The position numbers and the translations under genes were made by a program. Under the pieces are notes generated by a model. The model searched no databases, had not been told where the DNA came from, and was given only the letters and a program-made list of their open reading frames with translations. Below, in pieces: positions 42,686 through 50,550 of a stretch of DNA of 53,238 nucleotides (positions are counted from its first letter, which is position 1; the number at the start of each line of letters is the position of its first letter). The stretch lies in NCBI GenBank assembly GCA_020631455.1, contig JAHDHF010000003.1:1295-54532 (forward strand). Direction: 5' to 3'. This DNA comes from Saprospiraceae bacterium (GTDB lineage Bacteria; Bacteroidota; Bacteroidia; Chitinophagales; Saprospiraceae).

Positions 42686-42810
42686 GGACAAGCGCTGCGC
42701 AGTGGTAGCCGTTAGGCTAGACGCGAAGTGCAACGAAGCGGCCGAGCGAACAGCGAGCCACGTAGCATAGCGACCGGCGAGTGAAGCGTAGCGAAATGAG
42801 GCGGATGGCC
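42686..42810 (+). repeat. Family C structured intergenic repeat, copy 9
   Basis: It starts GGACAAGCGCTGCGCAG and ends GGATGGCC. One hairpin follows CGC, GAA/GAA, GT/AC, loop GCA. The last hairpin alternates short helices with GA/GA and GAA/GAA and has a GTA loop. It lies between two divergent genes. Confidence 0.88.
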
Positions 42811-42874
42811 TCTCAATCTTTTTTGAGAACTTGTGTGACCAAACAATGACACCAAAAAATCAGTTTGTACTCTT

Positions 42875-45868
42875 ATGAAGCACTTATCACTCCTTGTTGC
42901 GCTCTGTGCCATCTGCTGGCAGATCGCAGCTCAAGAAACATACCCTCGCAATGGCGTCTATGACGAACGCGAGGGTTATTATGCCATCACAAATGCTACA
43001 ATCACAACAGCACCTGGCAAAACGGAATCAAATGCTACGCTCGTCATCAGAGATGGAAAGGTTGTTTCAGTTGGGCCTGCGTCAGTACCAAAGGGCGCGG
43101 TTGTCATCGATGCAAAGGGGAAGCATATCTATCCTGCCTTTGTAGAGCCGTATTCAAATTATGGAATGCCGAAGCCAAAAGCTGAAGGTGAGCGCTCTCG
43201 AAGCCAGCCGCAAATGCTCAGTAATAAATCTGGCGCATACAGCTGGAATGAAGCACTCAAAACTGAGTTTGATGCTGCTTCAGAATTTACGCACAATAAG
43301 GATGCTGCTAAAGCTCTCAGAATGCTCGGATTCGGGACTGTAGTGGCACACAGATGGGATGGTTTGTCGCGTGGTACGTCGGTCGCGGTCAGTACTGGTG
43401 ATGATCGCGAAAACATGCTCATCATGAAGCAGCAGGCTTCGCACAATTTGTCTTTTAAGAAAGGAACAAGTACTCAAAATTATCCATCGTCTTTGATGGG
43501 TGCGATTTCTCTTTTTCGTCAGACATACATGAATGCTGCTTGGTATACAAAGACGTCTCCAGAAGAAACAAACCTTTCTCTTGAAGCTTGGAATGACGCT
43601 CAGAACCTGCCGCAGGTTTTTGAAGTACGCGATCGCCTTGAGCTGCTTCGTGCTGCTACTCTAGGTAAAGAGTTTAGCAAAAACTACATCATGCGTGGCA
43701 CGGGAGACGAGTACATGCGCATCAATGAAATCAAAGCAACAAATGCCAAACTGATCGTACCAGTTTATTATCCTGATGCTTACGATGTGACAGATCCGTT
43801 TGATGCTCTCCAAGCGGACCTAGGCGATATGCGTCATTGGGCGCTTGCACCAAGTAATGCAAAACGTCTCAATGAAGGCGGTATCACATTCGCATTCACA
43901 TCATCAGGCAAGAAAGACACGAAGGCTTTTTGGAAAAATATCCGAAAAGCTGTCGAAGCTGGTCTTGATGAATCTGCTGCTCTAGCAGCATTGACCACTG
44001 TACCTGCTAGCTACTATGGTCTCGACAATCAAGTCGGCACTCTTGCTGCTGGCAAGGTCGCTTCATTTATCATCACAGACAAATCAATCTTTGAAGAAGG
44101 AGTCACAATTCACCATACTTGGGTACAAGGAAAAGGCTATGTCAATTCTGCTTGGAAAGAGGATGTTTTCGTCGAAGGAAATTATACGCTACGCTACGGA
44201 AGCAAAAGCTCCAAACTCGAAGTACATGGTGGCGACAAGCCAGCTTTAAAAATCGCTCTCGACAGTTCTAAACTTGATGTCAAACATTCGCTCAAAGGTG
44301 ACTTAATCACAATGTCATTTACGCCAGACGGTGAAGACGGTCTCGTGCGCCTCAGCGGTCGAGTCAAAGGCAATAACATGAACGGCCGCGGTCAACTCGC
44401 CAACGGTCGTTGGATCAAATGGACGGCAAACATCACACGCGAGCCGCTCGAAAAGAAAGACAAGAAAAAGAAGGATGAAAAGGTAGCAGATGCTGCTGAA
44501 GATGATCCACTCGATGAAATCAATGTCACGTATCCGATGCTTGCCTATGGCTGGACAGACAAGCCACAACAAGGAACGTATTTCATCAAGAATGTAACAG
44601 TCTGGACAAATGAAGCAGACGGCATCATTGAGAATGCAAACGTTCTTGTTAAAAATGGGAAAATCTCATCAGTAGGCAAAAGTCTCAAAGCACCAAGCGG
44701 AGCAAAAACGATTGACGGAACTGGCAAGCATTTGACGAGTGGAATTATTGACGAGCATTCGCACATCGCAATCAGCCGTGGCGTTAATGAAGGCACGCAA
44801 TACAGTAGTGCTGAAGTCCGTATCGGCGATGTCGTTAATTCTGAAGACGTCAATATCTATCGTCAGCTTGCTGGTGGCGTAACAATGGCGCAATTGCTTC
44901 ACGGTTCTGCCAATCCAATCGGAGGTCAGTCTGCTTTGATCAAATTCCGGTACGGCTATCAGCCTGAGGAGATGAAGTACGAAAATGCACCAGGCTTTAT
45001 CAAATTCGCTCTCGGAGAGAATGTCAAACAAAGCAACTGGGGCGACAATTATCGCAGCCGTTTCCCTCAGACGCGTATGGGTGTCGAGCAAGTCTTTGTC
45101 GATCACTTCCAGCGCGCACTCGAATACGAAAAGTCTAAAGGCAGCAAAGACTTCCGTCAAGATCTAGAGATGGATGCTCTCCTTGAGATTGTCCGTAAGC
45201 AGCGCTTCATCACGTGCCACTCGTATGTGCAGAGTGAAATCGTCATGCTCATGCGCGTTGCAGAGATGTTTGATTTCCGCATTAATACGTTCACACACAT
45301 TCTCGAAGGCTACAAAGTCGCCGACAAAATGCAAGAGCACGGTTCAGCTGGTTCGACGTTTTCTGACTGGTGGGCGTACAAGTACGAAGTCATCGACGCC
45401 ATCCCGTACAATGCAGCTCTCATGAATGAGCAAGGCGTTCTCGTTGGTATCAATTCAGATGATGCCGAGATGGGGCGTCGCCTCAATCAAGAGGCAGGCA
45501 AGATGGTCCGCTTCGGTGGTATGAGCGAAGAAGATGCTTGGAAAACCGTCACACTCAACCCAGCCAAAATCCTCCGAGTCGATGATCGAGTAGGAAGTAT
45601 CAAGGCTGGCAAAGATGCTGATCTCGTCCTTTGGTCAGATCATCCATTGTCGATTTATGCTCAATCAGAAATGACAATGATCGATGGCCGAATTTTCTTT
45701 GACAAAGCAAAAGATAAGCAACTCAGAGATCAGATTCGCGAGGAGCGTGCTCTACTCGTACAGATGATGCTCGATGCTAAAAAAGGCGGCGCGAAAACAC
45801 GAAAACCAAAAATGAAGCACAAGCATCACTATCACTGCGATCACGTCGAAGACGAGCTCCGCGACTAA
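42875..45868 (+). CDS. Secreted amidohydrolase-superfamily protein, two-domain
   Basis: A 997-residue exported protein with a signal peptide (MKHLSLLVALCAICWQIAAQ). The first half (to about 520) has the amidohydrolase beta-sandwich and barrel pattern but reads FVEPYSNYG where the metal-binding HxH should be. The second half (about 560-970) has HSHIAISRG with HxH, a His in FITCHSYVQSE, another in FTHILEGYKV, and the catalytic Asp in INSDDAEMGRR, so it should be an active metal-dependent hydrolase. The substrate is unknown; imidazolone- or peptidase-like amidohydrolases are similar. A short basic tail ends the protein. It is followed by a related single-domain gene 25 bp later. Confidence 0.85.
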   Translation: MKHLSLLVALCAICWQIAAQETYPRNGVYDEREGYYAITNATITTAPGKTESNATLVIRDGKVVSVGPASVPKGAVVIDAKGKHIYPAFVEPYSNYGMPKPKAEGERSRSQPQMLSNKSGAYSWNEALKTEFDAASEFTHNKDAAKALRMLGFGTVVAHRWDGLSRGTSVAVSTGDDRENMLIMKQQASHNLSFKKGTSTQNYPSSLMGAISLFRQTYMNAAWYTKTSPEETNLSLEAWNDAQNLPQVFEVRDRLELLRAATLGKEFSKNYIMRGTGDEYMRINEIKATNAKLIVPVYYPDAYDVTDPFDALQADLGDMRHWALAPSNAKRLNEGGITFAFTSSGKKDTKAFWKNIRKAVEAGLDESAALAALTTVPASYYGLDNQVGTLAAGKVASFIITDKSIFEEGVTIHHTWVQGKGYVNSAWKEDVFVEGNYTLRYGSKSSKLEVHGGDKPALKIALDSSKLDVKHSLKGDLITMSFTPDGEDGLVRLSGRVKGNNMNGRGQLANGRWIKWTANITREPLEKKDKKKKDEKVADAAEDDPLDEINVTYPMLAYGWTDKPQQGTYFIKNVTVWTNEADGIIENANVLVKNGKISSVGKSLKAPSGAKTIDGTGKHLTSGIIDEHSHIAISRGVNEGTQYSSAEVRIGDVVNSEDVNIYRQLAGGVTMAQLLHGSANPIGGQSALIKFRYGYQPEEMKYENAPGFIKFALGENVKQSNWGDNYRSRFPQTRMGVEQVFVDHFQRALEYEKSKGSKDFRQDLEMDALLEIVRKQRFITCHSYVQSEIVMLMRVAEMFDFRINTFTHILEGYKVADKMQEHGSAGSTFSDWWAYKYEVIDAIPYNAALMNEQGVLVGINSDDAEMGRRLNQEAGKMVRFGGMSEEDAWKTVTLNPAKILRVDDRVGSIKAGKDADLVLWSDHPLSIYAQSEMTMIDGRIFFDKAKDKQLRDQIREERALLVQMMLDAKKGGAKTRKPKMKHKHHYHCDHVEDELRD

Positions 45869-45893
45869 TCCTATTTCTCACAACAACTTTCAG

Positions 45894-47198
45894 ATGATGA
45901 CAACACGAATTTTTATCAGCATCCTGAGCTGCCTTTTTGTAGTGAGCGGATTATTCGCTCAGCAGACACCAGCAGCCAAACAAACAAAACGAATCCTCTA
46001 TATAAACGCCAAAATCCATGTCGGAGACGGTACAGTCATCGAAAATGGCGCACTTGGTTTCTCAGAAGGCAAAATCACCATGATCGGTGATGCGACTCGC
46101 ATCAAGATCGATCGCACAGCCTTTGACGAGATCGTTGATGCGCGAGGAAAACACATGTATCCAGGCTTTATCGCCACAGATACACAACTCGGTCTTGTCG
46201 AGATCGACGCCGTACGTGCTACACGTGATGATCGCGAAACTGGATTTTTAAATCCAAGCATCCGTAGCATTATCGCTTACAGCACAGATTCGAGAGTCAC
46301 CCCAACAGTTCGCTCCATGGGCGTGCTAATGGCGCAGATCTCACCAGTAGGCGGCCGTATCAGTGGTCAAAGTAGCATCGTCCACTTTGATGCTTGGCAT
46401 TACGAAGACGCGCTCATCAAAGCAGATGATGGCATTTACCTCAACTTTCCCAATTACTTCACGCGTAGCGGCTGGTGGGCAGAGCCAGGACCAGTAAAAG
46501 TCAATAAAGACTACGCTGACAATATCAAATTGCTGCGCGATTATCTAGCCGAAGGCAAAGCCTACTCAGAGCTCGACAAACCAAAGCAAACCAACCTCAA
46601 ATTTGAGGCAATGCGCGGCTTGTACGACAAGAGCAAACGACTCTATATCCGCACTGATTATGCACGCTGCATCCTCGAAGCCATTGACATTGCACAAGAC
46701 TTTGATATCAACATCTGCATCGTCGGCGGCGCCGATAGCTGGCGTGTAGCTGATGACCTCAAGGCAGCCAATGTACCGGTCATCATCAACTCGACGCAGC
46801 GCCTACCAGATCGCGATGATGAAGACACAGACCTGTGCTTTAAGCTGCCAAAACTCCTCTATGATGCGGGCGTTACGTTCTCATTTGGGCATGATGGCGC
46901 GTGGGAGCAGCGCAACCTTGTCTTTCAGGCTGGTCAAGCCATTTCGTACGGATTGCCATACGAGCAAGCGGTCAAAAGCATGACGCTCAATACCGCCCAG
47001 ACACTCGGAATCAGCGATCAAGCGGGGAGCCTCGCCAAAGGCAAAGACGCTACATTTTTTGTGAGCGAAGGCGATGTCTTTGATCCGCGCACTAGCGAGT
47101 TATCTGACGCATACATCCAAGGACGTAAGATTGACTTATCCAACAAGCAAAAAGCATTGTACGAGAAATACAAAGCGAAATACGACGCGGAGAAATAA
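45894..47198 (+). CDS. Secreted amidohydrolase-like protein lacking the HxH metal motif
   Basis: A 434-residue exported protein (signal peptide MMTTRIFISILSCLFVVSGL). The amidohydrolase fold is recognisable from KITMIGDATRIKIDRTAFD and from the strand GKHMYPGFIATDTQLG, where the usual His-x-His reads ATDTQ. A late Asp occurs in FSFGHDGAWE. Like the N-terminal half of the neighbour, it probably lost catalysis and may serve as a partner subunit or binding protein. It lies 25 bp after that gene on the same strand. A repeat begins 18 bp after the stop. Confidence 0.8.
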   Translation: MMTTRIFISILSCLFVVSGLFAQQTPAAKQTKRILYINAKIHVGDGTVIENGALGFSEGKITMIGDATRIKIDRTAFDEIVDARGKHMYPGFIATDTQLGLVEIDAVRATRDDRETGFLNPSIRSIIAYSTDSRVTPTVRSMGVLMAQISPVGGRISGQSSIVHFDAWHYEDALIKADDGIYLNFPNYFTRSGWWAEPGPVKVNKDYADNIKLLRDYLAEGKAYSELDKPKQTNLKFEAMRGLYDKSKRLYIRTDYARCILEAIDIAQDFDINICIVGGADSWRVADDLKAANVPVIINSTQRLPDRDDEDTDLCFKLPKLLYDAGVTFSFGHDGAWEQRNLVFQAGQAISYGLPYEQAVKSMTLNTAQTLGISDQAGSLAKGKDATFFVSEGDVFDPRTSELSDAYIQGRKIDLSNKQKALYEKYKAKYDAEK

Positions 47199-47216
47199 TT
47201 TGTAAAGCATAATTAT

Positions 47217-47372
47217 GGGCCATCAGAAGCCGCAATTTTTCTATTGAATTTTTAATAGAAAAAATGCGGCTTCTGTCGCTATGCTCCGTGGCTCGCTGTT
47301 CGCTCGGCCGCCTTCATTGTATTACGGCGTCTGGCTTCATTTTATTCCGCCACCACTTCGCAGCGCTTGTCC
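47217..47372 (-). repeat. Family C structured intergenic repeat, copy 10
   Basis: The plus strand starts GGGCCATCAGAAGCC and ends GCGCTTGTCC. The first hairpin is the long A/T-rich one at 47224-47275. Confidence 0.88.
47224..47275. repeat. Inner long hairpin of family C copy 10
   Basis: The outer arms CAGAAGCCGC and GCGGCTTCTG differ from those of the copy at 33170 (CAGCAGCCGT/ACGGCTGCTG), yet each set is self-complementary; the centre TTCTATTGAATTTTTAATAG is shared. Confidence 0.88.
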
Positions 47373-47453
47373 AAAACAAAAACCCCAAGCAAAAGCGACC
47401 ACAATTGAATATTTTAAAGTCATAAAATTTGTACGATCTAGAATAGCGCAAAC

Positions 47454-48515
47454 ATGGAATTCTTAAAGGATATTTTCAATAATTGGTATGCAGTCGTTTT
47501 GACGGCGATCATCTTTTATGTTCTCTACGTATTAATTCAAAAAATACTTGAGCGACAAGCCAAAGGCAAAACCGATAAAGCCTTAATCAAATCGATCATC
47601 TTGTTTTCGATCGCTTTTATCGGCATACTGAGCGTCATCTTGGCTTTACCGATGGAATCCGATCAAAAAAGTAGCATCACGAGTTTGATCGGTATTGTAC
47701 TCTCTGCTGTCCTTGGTTTGAGCTCGACCACATTTATCGGCAATGCACTTGCAGGTATCGCACTCAAGCTGCGCAAGAGCTTTCGCCCAGGTGATTTCAT
47801 CCTCGTCAATGGCATTTTTGGGCGCGTCACAGAGCAAGGTTTATTTCATACAGAAATCCAAACACCTGATCGCGATTTGACGACATTGCCCAATTTGAGC
47901 TTAGCGACAAATCCTGTTAAAGTCACGCGGCAGTCTGGCACAATCGTCAGTGTCGAGTGCTCACTTGGCTATGATGTCAATAGACTCAAAATCGAAGAAG
48001 CACTCATCAATGCTGCCAATGCCTGCGGTTTGAGTGATCCATTTGTGCACATCATGTCGCTTGGTGATTTTTCGATTGTATATCGCATCCATGGTCTACT
48101 CGAAAATGCAAAATCTATCGTCAGCACAAAATCAAAACTCACTGGTCATGTAATTGATGAGCTGCATCAAGCAGGTATTGAGATCGTCTCTCCAAACTTT
48201 ATGAATCAACGACAAGTTGGAGAAACTGTATTTATACCAAAAGCACACAGAAGCAAACAGGCTGCTACGGAAGACAGTGTAGCAGAAAACATCATGTTTG
48301 ATAAAGCCGAAGAAGCAGAAGGAATAGAAATGAAGAAAAAGCTGCTTGCTGATGTGGAGCTCAAAGTCAAAGAAAGTCAAGAGGAACTAAAAGCAGCTGA
48401 AACTGATGAAGACAAAGAGCGTATCCAGAAAAAGCTCGACAAAGCAATGGCGCTCAAAGAAAAAATCCTCAATAGAATTGATTCGAAGATCGAGGAAATG
48501 GACAAGAACTCATAG
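47454..48515 (+). CDS. MscS-family mechanosensitive ion channel
   Basis: A 353-residue inner-membrane channel that opens on membrane tension. Three N-terminal hydrophobic helices (about 12-30, 45-62, 72-105) end with the pore-helix-like stretch LSSTTFIGNALAGIALKLRK, followed by the beta domain (PGDFILVNGIFGRVTEQGL) and the alpha/beta domain. Residues after about 270 form a charged coiled coil, an addition to the minimal MscS of about 280 residues. It stands alone between two repeat copies, 80-120 bp away. Confidence 0.9.
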   Translation: MEFLKDIFNNWYAVVLTAIIFYVLYVLIQKILERQAKGKTDKALIKSIILFSIAFIGILSVILALPMESDQKSSITSLIGIVLSAVLGLSSTTFIGNALAGIALKLRKSFRPGDFILVNGIFGRVTEQGLFHTEIQTPDRDLTTLPNLSLATNPVKVTRQSGTIVSVECSLGYDVNRLKIEEALINAANACGLSDPFVHIMSLGDFSIVYRIHGLLENAKSIVSTKSKLTGHVIDELHQAGIEIVSPNFMNQRQVGETVFIPKAHRSKQAATEDSVAENIMFDKAEEAEGIEMKKKLLADVELKVKESQEELKAAETDEDKERIQKKLDKAMALKEKILNRIDSKIEEMDKNS

Positions 48516-48527
48516 TTCTTTTTTATT

Positions 48528-48645
48528 GGCATAGGGATAGTAGGCAGTGCGCAGCAGATACGACACGAAGCAAAGCTGAGTGGAGTAGCCGAGCGAATAG
48601 CGAGCTGCCGCATAGCCCGCCGCTCATGTAATGAGCGGATGCCCC
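48528..48645 (+). repeat. Family D structured intergenic repeat, copy 2
   Basis: It starts GGCATAGGGATAGTAGGC and ends GGATGCCCC. Hairpin 48620-48638 has 8-bp arms and a GTA loop; another has CAC, GA/GA, AGC/GCT, loop AAA. It lies 12 bp after the MscS stop. Confidence 0.88.
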
Positions 48646-48672
48646 ATTTTTCTATTTCAAAAATAGCTTGGT

Positions 48673-49761
48673 TTATTTCTGCGCAAATCGCATCATAATC
48701 AAGGCAACGCCTGTGAAAATGATATTGGGAATCCAGACGCCAAGCCACACCGGATAGTCATCATAGGCGATCGCAAATTGTGTCCCAAAGCGAGAGAAGA
48801 AGACATACAAGGCTCCGATCAGTGCTCCTATAGCGAGGTGAATACCGATGCCGCCGCGCACTTTGCGCGCTGCCACTGCTACACCTATTATGGTGAGAAT
48901 AAAGAGAACGAATGGATCTGCCCAGCGGCGATGGTATTCGACTTCATACAGACGAAAATTACTCGCGCCGCGCTCGCGCTCTTTGGAGATAAAGTCGAGC
49001 AACTCAAAACTGTTGAGCGTTTCTTTGAGGTTTTCGCGACGATAAAAGTCTTCGGGCGTAAAATCAAAAATTGTATCAAGCAAAACGCCTCGGCGAAGCG
49101 TTTCGTCAAGGCCGTCTATGCGCCGATCGACAAAATCTTGTAGTGTCCATTGATTTGGACGTTCTTTCCAGCGGATCTGGCGAGCAAAGAGTTTGCGGGT
49201 GATCTGGCGGCCATCATGCTCTTCTAGCAAAAAGTCATTTCCGATTGAATCTTTGAGCCGATAAAATCGCATATAAATTTTCGTACTTGGAAAATCTGTG
49301 TAGCGATGGATATTATTTGTTTGGCTTGTTCCGTCGTGTTTCCAAACGTAAGTGTTTTCAAATTTGATGCGCTCTTTGTTGCCATTGGGCACGACATAAT
49401 GTGCAGCTACGACATGGATGCCAGCCAGAACTGTGGCTGCCATCAAGAATGGCACTAAAAAACGACGGAAGCTAAAGCCCGCATTGAGGACTGGAATAAA
49501 TTGACTCGTATTGGCGAGGCGGCTCGTAAAAAAGACAACCGTAATCAAGGCGTACATCGGCCATAACAGGATGTTGATGTACGGAATAAAATTGATGTAA
49601 TACTCGCTGAAGATTTGCCATATTCCAATATCTTCTTCTTGAAAATCGTCGAGCTTATTGGCAAAATCAATGACGACAGAAATCATTGTAAAAATCAAAA
49701 CCGCAAAGGCAAATGCTTTGAGATAGGATTTAAACAGATATCGGTCGAGCAGAGTCCACAT
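48673..49761 (-). CDS. LptF/LptG-family permease (YjgP/YjgQ type)
   Basis: A 362-residue inner-membrane protein of the lipopolysaccharide-transport ABC permease family. N-terminal helices at about 10-30, 50-75 and 95-125 contain MWTLLDRYLFKSYLKAF, the usual LptF/G start; a periplasmic beta-rich part (about 130-270) and three C-terminal helices follow. ATG 49761 is chosen; 18 residues are open upstream without conservation. It is divergent from the GT2 gene with 75 bp between starts. It serves export of LPS to the outer membrane. Confidence 0.88.
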   Translation of the reverse strand: MWTLLDRYLFKSYLKAFAFAVLIFTMISVVIDFANKLDDFQEEDIGIWQIFSEYYINFIPYINILLWPMYALITVVFFTSRLANTSQFIPVLNAGFSFRRFLVPFLMAATVLAGIHVVAAHYVVPNGNKERIKFENTYVWKHDGTSQTNNIHRYTDFPSTKIYMRFYRLKDSIGNDFLLEEHDGRQITRKLFARQIRWKERPNQWTLQDFVDRRIDGLDETLRRGVLLDTIFDFTPEDFYRRENLKETLNSFELLDFISKERERGASNFRLYEVEYHRRWADPFVLFILTIIGVAVAARKVRGGIGIHLAIGALIGALYVFFSRFGTQFAIAYDDYPVWLGVWIPNIIFTGVALIMMRFAQK

Positions 49762-49780
49762 AGCAGATGTAAAGATGATG

Positions 49781-49788
49781 CAAAGGTG
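49781..49788 (-). promoter_or_regulatory. CACCTTTG -7-like box for the LptF/G gene
   Basis: It matches TAnnTTTG except at the first base, 20 bp upstream of ATG 49761. Confidence 0.35.
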
Positions 49789-49836
49789 CTGCCAAGAAGC
49801 ATGAATCAGCGACAATCATCGCTGTACATTTGCGCA

Positions 49837-50550
49837 ATGGCTCAGCCGCTGCACTTTGATATTGTCCTGCCCTGCTACAATCCGATCGAGGGTTGGGTCG
49901 AGATGATAGATCGCAGCCTTACGATGCTTGAAGATGAGCTCAATTTTAGACCGCACGTCATTTTGGTCGATGATGGATCATCGAAGGGAATTTCTGCTGC
50001 TGATGTCGAGCAGCTTGAAAAACTAGGAATACAGATTATTCGCTCAAAACCGAATCAAGGTAAAGGAGCTGCTCTACGTATCGGGATAAATACGAGTCAA
50101 GCAGAGCGAATCATCTTTACTGATGTCGATTTTCCGTACACGATACCAAGTATCATCAAAGTGGCAGAATCACTGCATCAAGGTGCAGACCTTGTGGTAG
50201 GTGTGCGAGATAAGAGCTACTACAAATCTGTACCTGCGATGCGCCGTTTGATTTCGAAGTCTTTGCGCAACATGATGCGTCTCGTCTTGCGTATTCCTGT
50301 CGATGATACGCAGGCAGGACTCAAAGGCGTAAGCAAAACAGGTCGTGACATCTTTTTAGCGACGACGACCAATCGCTATTTATTTGATCTCGAACTCATC
50401 GTCATGGCGAGCCGCCAAGAAGAAGTCGATGTACAGGCTGTCGAAGTCGAGTTGCGTGAGGGCGTTGTATTTTCGAGTCTCAGTCTGTCGATCTTGTTTT
50501 CAGAATTTATGAATCTGCTCAAGATTGTTTGGCGTGCGACCTTTTCATGA
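49837..50550 (+). CDS. Family 2 glycosyltransferase
   Basis: A 237-residue GT-A fold enzyme. It has IVLPCYNPIEGW at the start, VILVDDGSSKG near 40 (the DDG for UDP/dolichyl or undecaprenyl sugar donors), and FTDVDFPYTIP near 93 (DxD metal site). The length and ending in KIVWRATFS resemble polyprenyl-phosphate glycosyltransferases such as DPM/GtrB without membrane helices. ATG 49837 (MAQPLHFDIV) is chosen because the longer frame upstream overlaps the divergent LptF/G gene. The next gene starts inside its stop codon (ATGA). Confidence 0.9.
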   Translation: MAQPLHFDIVLPCYNPIEGWVEMIDRSLTMLEDELNFRPHVILVDDGSSKGISAADVEQLEKLGIQIIRSKPNQGKGAALRIGINTSQAERIIFTDVDFPYTIPSIIKVAESLHQGADLVVGVRDKSYYKSVPAMRRLISKSLRNMMRLVLRIPVDDTQAGLKGVSKTGRDIFLATTTNRYLFDLELIVMASRQEEVDVQAVEVELREGVVFSSLSLSILFSEFMNLLKIVWRATFS

